Shown: piece by piece, positions 46,856-59,420 of the stretch
Layout: every line of letters starts with the position of its first letter
Position numbering within the stretch: the first letter of the stretch is position 1
NCBI RefSeq assembly: GCF_002878395.1
Contig: NC_061120.1
Location: forward strand, 119,964,781 to 120,028,780
DNA length: 64,000 nt
Source of the DNA: Capsicum annuum
Lineage: Eukaryota > Streptophyta > Magnoliopsida > Solanales > Solanaceae
Reading direction: 5' to 3'
Made by a program: the position numbers and the translations under genes
Notes under the pieces: generated by a model
What the model was told of the DNA's origin: nothing
What the model saw: the letters and a program-made list of their open reading frames with translations, nothing else
The model's database searches: none

Positions 46856-47476
46856 TTGCTTGAAGCTATCCAAGAGATATCAGGATATGCTAAGTTGATT
46901 AAAAAGTTGATGTCCAAGAATAAACTAGTTGAAGGTGATACTATTGAGGTCACTCATAGGTGTAGCCTTATCATGGATAGCAAGTTTACGGAAAAGAAAG
47001 ATGACCCTGACGCATTCACTATTCCTTGCACAATTGGGAAGGATGAATATGCAAAAGTTCTATGTGACCTTGGTGCGAGCATAAACTTCATTCCTATTGT
47101 CATATACAAGAAACTTAGTTTGGATACCCCGATGCCAACCTATATGTGACTCTTGATGGCAGACCAATCTATAAAAAGGCCGGTGGGTATATTATTTGAC
47201 GTCCTTGTAAAAGTGGACAAGTTCATTCTCTCGAAGGAATTTGTGGTATCGGATTGTGAAATGGACCAAGAGGTTCCTATCATTCTTGGTCTTTCTTTCT
47301 TGGAAATTGAGAGAGCCATTGTTGATCTAAAGCTGTGGGACATAAAATTTATAGTGCAAGAGAATAAGGTCTCTTTAAAAATTTGCAAGTCAAAGAAGCA
47401 AACCGCAGAGTTGCAAGTAGTATCCGTGGTGGATGTTAAAAATGAGAAGATGAATGAAAAGGAGTTCAAAGACTGA
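46856..47476 (+). pseudogene. Athila-like aspartic protease
   Basis: Two pieces in one frame (46856-47149 and 47153-47476) separated by a single TGA. Sequence order matches the Athila protease region: 'VTHRCSLIMDSKF', 'DPDAFTIPCTIG', the active site 'CDLGASINFIP' with Asp at 47066-47068 (DLG in place of the more usual DTG/DSG, as in Athila), 'PVGILFDVLVKVDKFILSKEF' and 'EVPIILGLSFL'. It is the best-preserved coding segment of this element. The enzyme processes the Gag polyprotein; this copy lacks a downstream polymerase. Confidence 0.85.
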
Positions 47477-47499
47477 CCTTGAGAATTAAGGAAGGAAGA

Positions 47500-48590
47500 T
47501 GTCGTGCCACTATGATAACTAAGGTGCTAGGTTGGATGCAAACCACAAATGCCACGAGAGTGGCTTGAATCCTTTTTTTTGTTATGTTTTTGTAGGGTAG
47601 ATATTATCTTTTGCATATGAATAACCCATGTATTTTTGGCACTATAGAGTGCATTGGATAAGCTGAATAGGGGAGAAATAGGTTAAAATTTAGTAAAATT
47701 CCGAACAGGGGAAAATACGGGAGAAGATTGCTCTCATTTACCACGATTGTGGTCCCTAAGTGTGATTGTAGTCATATGGGTGTCTGTGATGACAGTCCCT
47801 CGGCCACTTCTGCCATTAACCCCTTGTTTCCCTTATTTCCCTCACACTCTCTTTCAATATTGTACTCTCTAATTTAGGCTAATTTCTAGCCATGTTTGTG
47901 ACCTCTCAAATAGTATCCTTGCATCGCTTTGCATCACAACTCTGGTACTGACATGAATCCATACATTTACCTTTGAAAATAATCCATACAATGCATGATT
48001 AACAAAGGACCTAAAATTTTAATTGTTATGCTTTCCTTGTTGTCATACTTGGTATTGGTGTGACGTTGGTTGTTTGATTAAGGTGTGTACATAATTGGGG
48101 AAATCATGAGTACCCAATAATGTATGAAATAGGTAGAAAAATGAGATATACACACCAAGTGTTTAATAAAATGCTCAAATGAACTTTCAATATTAATATT
48201 TGCTTTCTAAAGGGAACATTCACACGCTTGTTAGCATTGTTCCAATGATCTTCTTCTGTATCCATATTATAGAACATACTAGTAGCTTAAATTTTGGAAG
48301 AAATCTAAACATGAAGAGCTGACACAGAACCAGCCTCAAGTAGCACGACTACGGTCATAGACCACGATCGCGGTAACACGAATGCGGTCTTGACTTCCGA
48401 TTGTGGTATCTAAGGACAGTTTCTTGCCATACCAAAAATTCTGTTTTCTAATTTTTAGTCAAGCAACACCAACCACCTAGTCCAATTTACTCATGGACCA
48501 AGACTAAAAGCAATATTTCTATAAATGACTTCAGTTTTGAGGCCCGAATATGGTTGTACATCATCTGTTGCTGAGTTTGTCCTTGCACCC
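47500..48590. other. internal region of the Athila-like element without recognisable coding
   Basis: After the protease stop no retroviral domain is seen. Clusters of GACCACGATCGCGGT-like words at 47735-47815 and 48335-48410 recall those in the right LTR (51395-51515). Confidence 0.5.
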
Positions 48591-48592
48591 AT

Positions 48593-48811
48593 ATGGCAGA
48601 AGTCCCTATATTACGTGCTAGGATGGTTACATGTATTCTACATGGAATCCCTTTAGATGTTGGTCAGCTCGTGGCTAATTAGATAGATCATTTCAAGGAC
48701 CAAGGATGTATGTATCTATTCTTCTCTTTCTTGATTATAGAACTTTGCAAAAGAGTGGGAGTGAAAAAGTATGCTAGTGATACATGGGAGCACCCTAATA
48801 CCCCCATTTAA
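48593..48811 (+). pseudogene. plant transposon protein-like domain remnant
   Basis: A 72-codon frame with one internal TAG reads 'ILRARMVTCILHGIPLDVGQ', then, after the stop, 'FFSFLIIELCKRVGV'. This wording matches what I know as the putative plant transposon protein domain, common as a second ORF in Athila-like and non-autonomous gypsy elements of dicots. The function of that domain is unknown. Flanking sequence to about 49250 may be its decayed remainder. Confidence 0.55.
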
Positions 48812-51160
48812 CCCTTGAGGATTATAGGTGAGGGCACACTCATGAAAAGCAAGAAAAGAACTATTGACTTGGAAAATCCGGCATGCAGTCAGCCTGATTC
48901 TCATAGGCCAACCATCACGAGACCTCTTAAGAAGATTGGAGTAAATATTACAACTATCAAAGAGTTTCTGTATAGTTTTACCCAAGGACCGGGAGAGCCT
49001 TCCACCACTCATCATTCTTATGTGTCATGTACCAATTATGATAAGTACAAGAAGTAACATAAAAAGCAATAAGCTGCCATTAATAAGATTGAAAAGGCCT
49101 AATCCTCTTTGGCAGAGTCACATCAAGAACTTTGAATTGCACATGAAAAAATGGTTTAAAGGGAAAAAAAGAGGGATGAATTCTTTATCAGGATATGAAA
49201 GGTCATGAAGGGCCTATAGAAGGTTCTAAGGTCCCGAGATAGACTTTCTTCTTCTTAGGTAGACAGTGATGATGAGTCCTAAGCCAAGTGGTTTGATCTT
49301 AAGAAAGAGGTTGGTGATGCAGAGTCCAACAGTGATAGCAGCCCCTGATGCAGTTTCGGAGAGCACTATTTTTTCTTTTACCCTTGATTATTTTTACAGT
49401 GGGGACACTACTATCTTTTTACTTATGGTGTTTTCTTATTCCTATTCATTTAATTTACGCCTGTATTATTGATATTTCTGCATACTTTTCTTCTCTTTTG
49501 GATAATTCTTATCTTTATTTTTATTTAGGTTTCAATAATCGAGCACTCTAATGGTGCCCATATTTGCATGGATTAGCTATTTTGTTCTGGTTTTGTTACT
49601 TTATTTTAGCTCCACTGTGATTGGGTTTCTAACCATGGTTACAGGGAAAGTTTGAGTACCTATGGCACCGAGGCCATACAATGCAAGGAAAGTCTGTGTA
49701 CCTATAACATTGATAATCTGGGATTGCATTATTATCCATTAGTGAAGTCTAAGTAACCATATGGTAGATCTCCCTTACTATGATTTGCAAAGTGAGACAA
49801 TATATTGGGTGGTTTTCATGATTAGCAAATCATGTGTAGTGCAAATACAAAAGCAAATGACCCCCTCCGTCTAAAATTTTTGGAAAATTTGAAGGCATGG
49901 ACGTGAGCAACTTTGTGACAATTTCTTTCTCTTTTTATGACTCTGAAAGGTGACTTTGGAAAAATAGTGATACTCTATCTTTGTCTCAAGTGGGTAGAAT
50001 AATTGTACCCCCTGACAACATTCAAATGCCATGTGTGTGAGGTTAATTGTATTCATCTCATGTGTACCTATACCATCTAGAACTTTCCCCATTAGTATTT
50101 CAAAGATAAATTTTGATTAGGATCATAGTCCATCTTGTGATTTTGGAAGCCCACTCTAGCCTAAAAATCCTACCTATGCATAATTATCCCTAGTACCCAC
50201 TTGATCCTTTTGACCTTTCTTTGGAAAAACTCAATACAAGTCATGACCATCCTTTTTATCTCTCTTATAAACGAATCCCTCCTTGAACTTGAAAATGTAA
50301 CTTGAGGCTAAAGTCATGAGTTAGGGGTGTTAGGGGTTGATGGAAGAAAGTATAAGGCCACAAAGTTATTAGTGAAATGCCTCATGATCTTGAACCGCAA
50401 AAATAAATAAATAAAAAATGAATGAGACCATCAAAGGAATGAAGTGCACATAAGTTTCTAGGAAAAAAAATTGAATGAAAGTAGTGCACAAAGGAAGCTA
50501 TTTGTAGGCATGGGAAAAGAGAGAAATTAAAGAAGAGTGGCCCTTAGCCAAAAAGAAGGATTGAAAGAGTGTGATGTGAATGTTAAAGGAGGGGTGTAGC
50601 CATGTTATTCCCAAATGATATCCTACCCCAACCCTAAACATACATTAGAAGCACAAAAATCCCTTTGTTATTCCCACCAAGTGTGGTCATTATAATGGTG
50701 ATTGAACATAGAGGCAAGCCTATGGCATGGTACTTGTTAACATAGAGAATTTCTTGAGAGAGTGTGTTTGCACTTAAAACCCCTTGTTGTATGCTTTGTA
50801 ACTAGGTGTGTGAATTTTTCCTTTCTTGTAAGGAGGCATGTGAACTAGTTGGGGTAGGTGATTTTGTCATCTTTCGCACAATGAGATAACCAAAAGTACT
50901 GCATGATTGTAGTCAACATATGAGTCATTTTTAGAGTATTAGTGGTTGTTACATGGTTGCTCACCAAAGTATAATGCATTATTCACTATTTCATCTTATG
51001 ATGAGGGGAGTCATTACAAGCCTATTTTCCCATGTGTGAAAAACTTTTGGTGGTAGAGATTAAGTTTGAGTCATCATGATCATTGCGTGATAGACTGAGG
51101 GCATACATATGAGGTGTCTCATAATAATGGGTAGTGTTGCTTGAGGACAAGCAAGGTCTT
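48812..51160. other. 3' spacer of the Athila-like element
   Basis: Frames up to 80 codons (48815-49057, 49266-49472, 49348-49551) have no recognisable motif. Long untranslated spacers before the 3' LTR are usual in Athila elements. The segment ends at the purine tract 51161-51170. Confidence 0.55.
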
Positions 51161-51170
51161 AAGTTGGGGG

Positions 51171-52596
51171 TGTTAATGAGGGGTGACTTTTTCACTTATT
51201 CTCACTAAACATTTGTGTACATTACCTTGTTTTAGATAAATAAATGAGACATATTGGTGATAAAAATGCACTAATATCCACTCTTTGCAGACATAGAATT
51301 GAGGAGATCAAAAGATGCGGATTGGGGCTGAAAAATAATTAAAAGGGACCAAAGAAGAATGCAACTGAAGACCTGGACTACATCAGCGTCAGTAACCACA
51401 ATTACAGTCCTCAATCAACGGTCGCGGTCAGTGAAGATGGTCACCACAATATGGTCACGGCACACAATTGAGGTCATATGGACGCGGCCGCGGACAGTCA
51501 CCCGCGATCGCAGTTCAATGGGAATATGCCCAAGGGCAGATATGTAAAAGTACATAGAAAAATGCCAAACCATATAAAATCAAAAAACGATTATTCTTTG
51601 GGGTATTAATGACATCATAAGATATGTTGAATTGAAAGCTTGAAACCTAATTGGCCAATTATGTAACTAATTTTGGAGGCTTGATTTCTTAGCATTTTTT
51701 GTAAAGAATGAATGCTTTGGATAATCCATATGATATATCTCCCTTTACTTTCTTCATGAGTATCTAAGTAATTTAGTATTGGGATTATGTTAAACTAGAG
51801 TGTAATTTTTGTGTAGGTATTGTTGTGTTTGCATGATTGTTAGTTGTTAAGGATTTCACCATTGCTTGAGCTTATGAGTTGGAATTTGATGGGTGAACTC
51901 TCCAAATCTCCAAATAGGTTTGATAGGTGAAAATCCCAAACTCTATAAACTATTTATCATCCTCGAAAGAGGGATAAAGGTAAATATGAGGTAACCCATA
52001 ACATCCTTGAAAGAGAGTTATAGGGGGATAAGGCAATGGTGGACAATTAAACCTATGGTTTGCTCCTATTTGCAATCTTAGAAATAAGTGTATTAGGAGT
52101 TTAAATCATTTCAAGAGCATCATCCTAGATATAGGGATGCTTGATTGAGGATTTGGGTGATTATGAATTTCACACTAATTAGGTGCTCGAAAGAGCCAGC
52201 GGGTGAAATCGTTGTGGTATTAATGAAAGATTAACCACAATGACGTTCGACCTAGCCTATACTTTAGTTAAAAACTAAATTTCATGGTAAACCATCATTA
52301 ACCCACTTACTTTTACATTTAGGTAGACATAATCCCAAGTTTTCCCCTAAAGTTGTTGCTTAAAACAAAAGTGTCATCTCTTGATCAACTGCTAAAGATT
52401 GTACAAAAAGTTACAAACAAATCCCCCCATTTTATTTTGCTTGTCATTTTTCCTAGCATTCTGGGAAACCTCTTAGTAATTTGAAAACCCATTGGGTTTG
52501 AAGTCTATAATTCGCTCCTTGAGATTCGACCCCAATTCAAATTGGCTTACTTGACAACAACCACCTCGCCCCTCAACTATGGGAGTGAGTTGAGCA
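51171..52596 (+). repeat. 3' LTR of the Athila-like element
   Basis: Starts TGTTAATGAGGGG directly after the AAGTTGGGGG purine tract and ends GAGTTGAGCA, with TG...CA ends; 1,426 bp. It contains a cluster of CGCGGT/GACCGC words at 51395-51515. Its last ~1.04 kb match the left LTR. Confidence 0.83.
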
Positions 52597-53372
52597 TTAT
52601 CAGTAGAACAGCTCTCCCCAATATGGGAAATACATTGGATTCCATGGCATCTCACGTGGTTTATGATGATTATAAGAATCTCCCAAAAGAAAGAATAAGA
52701 GTAAATATTTTAGAAAATAAGTGTTATGGATCACTAAGCTGATTTATATGCTTCATTATTCATGTTTTATGATCTTGCAGTCTTTTTTTTACTCAAGTCC
52801 AAGGTGAGTCATTTAGGCTTAGCATGCATCATTTGATAGTGTATATATATATTTAGTTCTTTTTTTACTTGTTCACTAACCCCCACATACTCAGTACATT
52901 CCAGAAGTACTGACCCACATATATGTTTATGTGCTACATTATCTTATAATGTAGGTTCTGGTGCTTTTTTGCAATAGTGTAATTGACTGTGTGCATCATC
53001 ACCTATATCCTGACTTTGGTGAGTCTTCATAGTTTGAGGACCTAATTTATATAACACCTTTTCATTGTTGAAAGTTATTTTAGATATTTGATTTTTGTTT
53101 AAGTTTGAGTCAGCTAGGGTCTATCCCAGTCGCTCTCTAGTTATTTATAGAGACTTGTCAGACTACTTATCTTTCAATTTAAAGAGTTTGTTTACGATTT
53201 CCAATTTAGTAGTTTACAATGAGATATTTAGTTGTTTTCTCTCAGTCTTTATACGTATGTTAGTTCACCGTTCACATGACTTTGAAAATAAATAGATATC
53301 ATGGATTAACTTAGGGCTATTCATAGACTTAAGAACCATGTGACGTCCAGGGGGTACTTCTGGGGTGTTACA
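52597..53372 (+). repeat. plus-oriented gypsy LTR, 3' part
   Basis: Contains the solanaceous LTR-type segment ACTCAGTACATTCCAGAAGT (near 52888) and ends GGGTACTTCTGGGGTGTTACA-like at 53372, the inverse of the TGTAAC start at 41604. Position and orientation agree with it being the distal end of the LTR that starts at 41604. It is followed directly by minus-strand integrase without a primer site, consistent with a solo LTR. The frame at 53095-53295 is a shadow. Confidence 0.55.
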
Positions 53373-55120
53373 GAGACACCTTCAAAAACACCAAATCATC
53401 TACATCAAACTCCAAATATCTTCACCTTACGTCTGCATAGGACTTTTAGATGTCTTTAGCGTATCTAGAATCTCTTTTACCTTCTCCAGGGCTTGGTAAA
53501 CCAAGTTCAGGACAAATAATCTATTTTTGCCAACCTCAAACTACCCAATAGGATACCTACATCTCCTACCATACAATGCTTCAAAAGGAGGCCTCCCAAT
53601 ACTCATATGATAGTTATTATTGTATTCAAACTCTTTAAAAGGCAAATGGTCAACCCAACTGCCACCAAAACTGATCACACAAGACCTTAGCATATCCTCC
53701 AAAGTCTAAATGGTCCTCTCCGCTTATCCATTAATCTGAGGGTGGAAAGCTATGATAAGGTTCACCTTATTCCTAAAACCTCTTTGAAATGAATGCCAAA
53801 TATGAGACAGGAATTGAGTACCTCTATAAAAAATAATAGAAACTGGAGCACCATGTAGCTTAACTATCATATCAATGAACAACTTGGCATAATCCTCTAA
53901 AGATAAATTAGTACTCACCGATAAGAAGTGAGCCAACTTAGTCATTCTATCCATATGACACAAATGGAATCCAACTAGACATGAGAGAACAGAAGACCAG
54001 TAACAAAATCCATATTAACCACTTCCCATTTCCATATGGGCAACTTGATCTCTTGAGAGAAACAACCAGGCCTCTAGTGATCGACCTTTAATTGTTGACA
54101 CACTATACACTTGGAAATAAGATTGTCCATATCCCTCTTCATATTATTCTACCAATAAATATCTTTCAAGTCGTGGTTCATCTTTGTAGAACAAGGGTGA
54201 AAAGTATACCTTGACTCGTAAGCTTCAGCTAACATCCTCTCTTGCATCCAATCAATGTCTGGAATACATAACCTACCTTAGTACCTTAAGATTCCATCAC
54301 CGCCAATCTTAAAATCCATCACTTTAGGGTGACCCATGTCATCACTAATCTTTATAAAAAAGGATCCAAAATCTACTTCTCATTTACCATAACTAGAGAT
54401 GACTTTGCCAATTCTTGAAAAATAAAACCTCCATCTTTAGAATCCAAGAGATGAACCCCAAGATTAGCCAAATAGTGAATATCTTTCACTAATTCTTGCT
54501 TCTCCCTATCAACATAAGAAAAGCTTCCCATGGAAAACCTATTAAGAGCATCAGTAACCATGTTAGCTTTACCTGGATAATAATAGAGACTCAAGTCATA
54601 ATCCTTAAGCAACACAAGCCACCTCCTTTTCCTAAGATTCAACTCTATTTAGGTGAACACATATTGAAAACTCTTATGTTCTCATAAAAGTCACAACATT
54701 TAACTAAAACTCATACTTAGAGAATTTAGCATACAATCACTACTCCTTAAGGGTCTACAACACTAAACAGAGATGATCGACATGATCTACCTCGCTCTTT
54801 AAATATACTAAAATATCATCAATAAACAAAATCATAAATAAATCCAAAAACTAACAGAATACTTGATTCATAAGATTTATAAATGTCACTGGGGAATTAG
54901 TCAAACAAAAGGACATCACCAAAAACTCAATATCACCATATCGGTTTTGACAATTAGTCGTAGAGATATCTATCTCTCTAATCTTCAACTGATGGTAACC
55001 TAACCAAAGATCGATCTTAGAAATGAACTTAGCACCCTGAAGCTGATCAAATAGATCATCAATACTTGCAAAGGGATACTTATTCTTCCAAGTCACCCTA
55101 TTCAATTGGTGGTAATCTAT
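53373..55120 (-). pseudogene. Ty3/gypsy RT-integrase pseudogene with RNase H deletion
   Basis: From high to low coordinate on the minus strand: RT 55105-54700 ('[16 protein letters not shown]' near 55020; FIDD box near 54826-54815 intact); then a jump near 54690 from the RT thumb directly to the C-terminal end of RNase H (54642-54500, 'RRWLVLLKDYDLSLYYYPGK'), so most of RNase H is deleted; integrase from about 54250, with 'MDRMTKLAHFL' near 53957, ending near 53375 at '..VDDLVFLKVS' where the LTR begins. The high-coordinate end is cut at 55120 by the chromovirus insertion, so the rest may lie beyond 64 kb. Confidence 0.83.
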
Positions 55121-57693
55121 TATAATACCTTAAAGATTTTAAGTAAATTTCATCCCAAGAATTCCTATATTAGCTTATAAAGTGAATGATAATTATTCCA
55201 TGAGGAATTTGCAATATTTTTACTTTTTGTCATGTGGAAAATTCAATAAGCTTTTCATCGATATAAGATTCGCTTAAACCGGATAACCATGTAAGAAGTT
55301 ATGACTATTTTAAGTTCCCGTCGTAAAACAGCGCCATATTAGTCAGTGGCACACCGCACCACAAGAGGAAATGGAATTTAGCAATTTCCAGTAGGTGTCC
55401 ATAATTATGGCGCATCGAGCCAACACTCAAATTTAGAATTGTCCTTTTTCCAGTATCTCAGCATGATTTACCCCACGTCGCACCAAAGTTTCTGGTCACG
55501 AAGGAAGGGGAAACACGATGGATGCACATCGCGCCATCGCTCAATTTCCCAATTGTCAATTTCCAATGACATGGCGCGATAATTCTGCATCGCACCAGTG
55601 GCCTAGTTTGTGAAAATTTTACTGAAATTAAATGATGCGTCTAGGGTTAAAAGGATCAATTTTCTACCCCTATTTAAACCCAATAACACGTGATTTAGCT
55701 ATTCTTCACCCAAAATATACTATTTTCTCTCAAGTTTCTCTCAAGAACAAACTAGGGTTTCTATTAGGGATTCAAATTCAAGAAGGTTTCACCATCAATC
55801 TTCGCAAAATCATGAACTAAGGTACGCATAGTGTTCATTCATGGACTCCTTTCATCCATGAAGCCCAAGAATGCCTTTTCTAAATTCAAGTTATGTATTT
55901 CCTTATAGATTTCATTTTGGGTTAGTTTTGTTTATGTTTATAATGATCAACTGATTTCAAATCCATGTTAGGTGATCAATTTTATGTGGAATTGATTTGT
56001 ATAGATGTACATTCATGTGAACCTATGAATAAATCCTAGAATGATGATAATTGAGATGAATCATGATGATTAATTGTTGTATAATGTTGTCTACGTGTTC
56101 TACGCCTACTATGTGTTTGATTAAATGCCTAGATGAAGGAACAATACCCAACTAGTATGATATCATAAAATCCCTACGTATGTACAAGTTACGCCTATCA
56201 CATGTTTTGATGGAATGCTTCTATAAATGTATTATGGATTATGATGTTAGTTATATGTTCAAGTAAGTTATGCTTGGTCAGTTTCCTTCCATCGAGTCCT
56301 GGGATACTTGTACCCGAAACAATATTTGTGTACCTTGAGCCATGTCATATTTTCATGATAATCTCAGTGAACCTATGAATCCTTAGACTTCAGATAGTCT
56401 TATGACTCAGGAAAAATCTCCATGATCTCATGATTCAATTAGTTGTAAGATATCAATAATATTCCATCAGTCAAAGGAACTTAGTAACTCAGCTCATGTT
56501 TAGTTCAGTAAATCATCTTCAGTTTGCATTCAGATAGGAGTAGGAATTAGCATCGAGTGAACCCAAGGATGGGGATACACACTATCAGATTCACAGTGTG
56601 ACCCTTAGAAGTCATCATTGCATTCCAGAAGCATTGTCCGATAAGGGTTGATAAAGTGGATAAGCATTGTCAATAAAGGCCCCATCATTCTCTTTTGGCG
56701 ACACTATCAGATAAGGTTCACCCACAGCATGTCCTTACCAGTGGCGCAGTATTAACGCCCTTCTAATTAGGGTTATAGATTGGACCCTAAATCAGCCATA
56801 ATGGTGTATCAGGGGCTTATCGGTTAAATACTACCTCCCATAGTTTTAGTACCAATCTCACTAAAAGAACTCTGATAGTTCTTCAGATTCAATACTGACA
56901 GATACATTCAACTTAGATATATAGTAAGGAACTTAGATAGTTCCATCAGATTCAGGACTGTCAGATATAGCCACCCATGTTATTAGTTACATTCAGATAC
57001 AAATATTTATGCTATCAGCTATATCAGTTATTAATATGTCATGGCATCAGTATTCAGATTTAGTAATCACGAAATCATAGTGTCAGTTATAGTTATGTAT
57101 TTATGTATGCATTCTCGCATTCATGTTAGACAGTCAGCTAGAATTATTCATGCATGTTAAACCTTGAATTACCCTACCTGACATGTATACTCAGTATATT
57201 TCACAGCACTAATGCATTTGCGCTATGCTGGTTTCTTTTCATGTTACACCATAGTTTCAGAGACACGAGTTCCAGATCAGCAGTAGATTCCAGTCTCAGC
57301 AGTTAGAATAGAAGTAAGTCCTCATCCTTTAAGGACATGATTATTTCTCCACTATTTCATTAATTAGTTATTAGCTAGAGTTAGTTGGGGACTTGTTCCA
57401 TTAACTCCTTATTCAGATTATTCAGACAGTAGAGGCTTTCAAACTAGATGCAGACTATTATGTTTTAGACTTTATTGTTTACAGTTTTGTTTTGGGTAAT
57501 GTATTACCCCACAAATGTTATCCCATCCATGTTATGTTCAGTATTGAACCTTATGGCTTTTTAGTGCATGTTTCTACATTATTTAGTATTTTATATAGTA
57601 TACAGGTACAGATATTAGTCATGGGTTAGCTTGTGGTCCTTTGAGGTCATGAGCACCGTGTAGCGTTCCAATTCAGCAAATTCGGCTGTTACA
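55121..57693 (+). repeat. 5' LTR of the chromovirus
   Basis: Starts TATAATACC (TGTAATAGCC in the 3' LTR, so the initial TG is mutated) and ends CGGCTGTTACA at 57693, 2,573 bp. A TATA-like CTATTTAAACCC at about 55670 precedes TTCTTCACCC, a plausible transcription start. CGCACC/GCGCC words are frequent in the first 500 bp. Confidence 0.9.
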
Positions 57694-57697
57694 TACT

Positions 57698-57710
57698 TGG
57701 TATCAAAGCC
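57698..57710 (+). other. primer-binding site of the chromovirus
   Basis: TGGTATCAAAGCC, one mismatch (A for G) from the tRNA-iMet complement, four bases after the LTR end. Confidence 0.85.
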
Positions 57711-57912
57711 TAAGGTTCAATACAGTCCTAGGTAGTCAAAAAGCCGCATCTAGTAGAGTCTTGTACATGGGTGTGTTGCGCGCCATATTTATGTGCAAGA
57801 GGCTATGAGATGTTTAGGAATAGTTTCCCTTCTTTTAGTATTTATGTCATTCTAGTGAGCATAATCATAAGTCAATCTCAGTCTAATCTGCTTCTTCTCT
57901 TTATTTTAGAAT

Positions 57913-59030
57913 ATGCCTCCTAAGAGAAGAAATTAGTCAGCCCTAAGAACCTTTGGGCGATCATGTTTCTCATGCGGAGTTTAGGACCGCATTTACCAGT
58001 TTTGGTCAGTCAGTAGCTACCCATAATGAGTGACCAGCTATTTTTTTGGCCAACCCAGTGGCCAACTCAGCTGCAGCTAGGATTCGGGACTTCACTCAAA
58101 TGAATCCTTCATTTTTTTATGGGTCTAAAGTAGATGAGGATCCTCAGGAATTCCTAGATCAGGTGTAGAAGGTGATAGATATCATGGGGGTGACTACTAT
58201 TAAGAGTGCTAAGCTAACTGCATATTAGTAGCAGGATGTGGCTCATACTTTGTTCAAATAGTGGAAATCAAAAAGGTCAGATGATGCAGGTCCTATAGAG
58301 TGAGAGGAGTTTGTCACTGCATTCTTAGATAGATTCTTTCCCCAATATCTTAGAGAGGATAAGGTGCTAGAATTCATCTACCTCAGGCAGGGAAATATGA
58401 GGGTAAAAGAGTATTTTCTAAAGTATACTCAATTAGCCAGATATGCCCCTCATGTGGTTGCAGACGGCATAGCCAAGATGAGTAAGTTTGCTTCTCGGGT
58501 AAATGATGGCATGGTTAATGAGTGCAGATCCACCATGCTAAATAGTGACATAACTTTAGCCAGACTTATAAACCATGCTCAGCAGATAGAGGAGCAGAAG
58601 ATTAAGCAAAAGGAAAAGCAGAATAAGAAAGCTAGGACAGGTATGTTCAATTTTAGTTAGCCTAAATTAGAAGGAGGAAACCATTCTCAATTTTTTCTTA
58701 ATTCATCAGTTCTAGCTCCTTCTTCAGCCATTTCTCTAGCTCCAAAGTTTCAGAGATAGAGTACCAAGCTCTAAGTCCCAGGTCAGTGTCTGTAATTCCT
58801 GAACTAATCCCCTTTGTCAGACTTATGGTAAGAAACATAAGGGTGTTTGTAGAGCTGGCAGCGATGTCTGTTTAGGTTATGGAAAGCTAAGCCAAAGAGT
58901 CAGAGACTGCCCTCAATCAGGTTATCAGAGTCATCTCCGCTCCCCAGCTCAGTCTGATCGCCCGAATCAGCAGGGTGCTACCACCAGTATTACTAGCGGG
59001 CAATAACCAAATATACTATATGCTCTTCAA
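57913..59030 (+). pseudogene. chromovirus gag pseudogene
   Basis: Starts at ATG 57913 ('MPPKRRN' then TAG). The Retrotrans_gag domain runs about 58080-58600: 'IRDFTQMNPSFFYGSKVDED', 'FLDRFFPQYLRED', 'GNMRVKEYFLKYTQLARYAP', 'LINHAQQIEEQKIKQKEK'. At least four TAG/TGA codons stand where Gln or Trp is usual, consistent with C-to-T decay. A damaged CCHC knuckle is near 58855-58920. Gag assembles the particle and the knuckle binds RNA in intact relatives. Confidence 0.85.
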
Positions 59031-59079
59031 GCCTGACAAGATCAGGAAAATTCTCCTGATTTAGTTACTGGTACATTAC

Positions 59080-59420
59080 AGATCTTTCATGTGAATGTTT
59101 ATGCTCTGCTACATTCATTAGCTTCTTTGTATTTTGTTAATCGCTATATAGTAGTTGATTTTGGAATCAGTCCAAAAATTCTAGTAAAGACCTTCTCAGT
59201 CTCTACCCCAGTAAAAAAACCATCATAGCCTGGTGGGTATACAGGAACTGGAAAGTCACTTTAGTAGACTTAGTTGAATTAGAGATGACTAATTTTGATG
59301 TCATTCTCAGCATGGATTGGCTTCATTCCTGTTATGTCATAGTCGACTACAGAAATAGAATAGTTCAGTTATAGTTTCCAAATGAACCCGTCCTTGAGTG
59401 AAAGGGTAGTGTATCCACTT
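59080..59420 (+). pseudogene. chromovirus aspartic protease remnant
   Basis: 'NRYIVVDFGIS' near 59140 stands where DPGST is expected, so the active-site Gly/Ser-Thr is altered. The flap-distal block 'MTNFDVILSMDWLHSCYVIV' near 59288-59345 is conserved. A frame change and stops lie between. Confidence 0.7.

Larger units (their letters stand above)
44088..52596 (+). mobile_element. Athila-like Ty3/gypsy element lacking RT and integrase
   Basis: Two direct LTR copies (44088-45120, 5'-truncated, and 51171-52596) flank an internal region. It has a tRNA-Asp-like primer site (45130-45147), a decayed gag, an aspartic protease and a small frame resembling the plant transposon protein domain. A purine tract AAGTTGGGGG lies at 51161-51170. 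No RT, RNase H or integrase motif was seen between 47.5 and 51.1 kb, so the element would be non-autonomous. Primer type, gag-protease wording and the GGTCGCGGT-type LTR motifs resemble Athila elements. Confidence 0.78.

Noticed and set aside
48716..49015. 99-codon minus-strand frame
   Set aside because: Antisense to the plant transposon protein-like frame and spacer of the Athila-like element.
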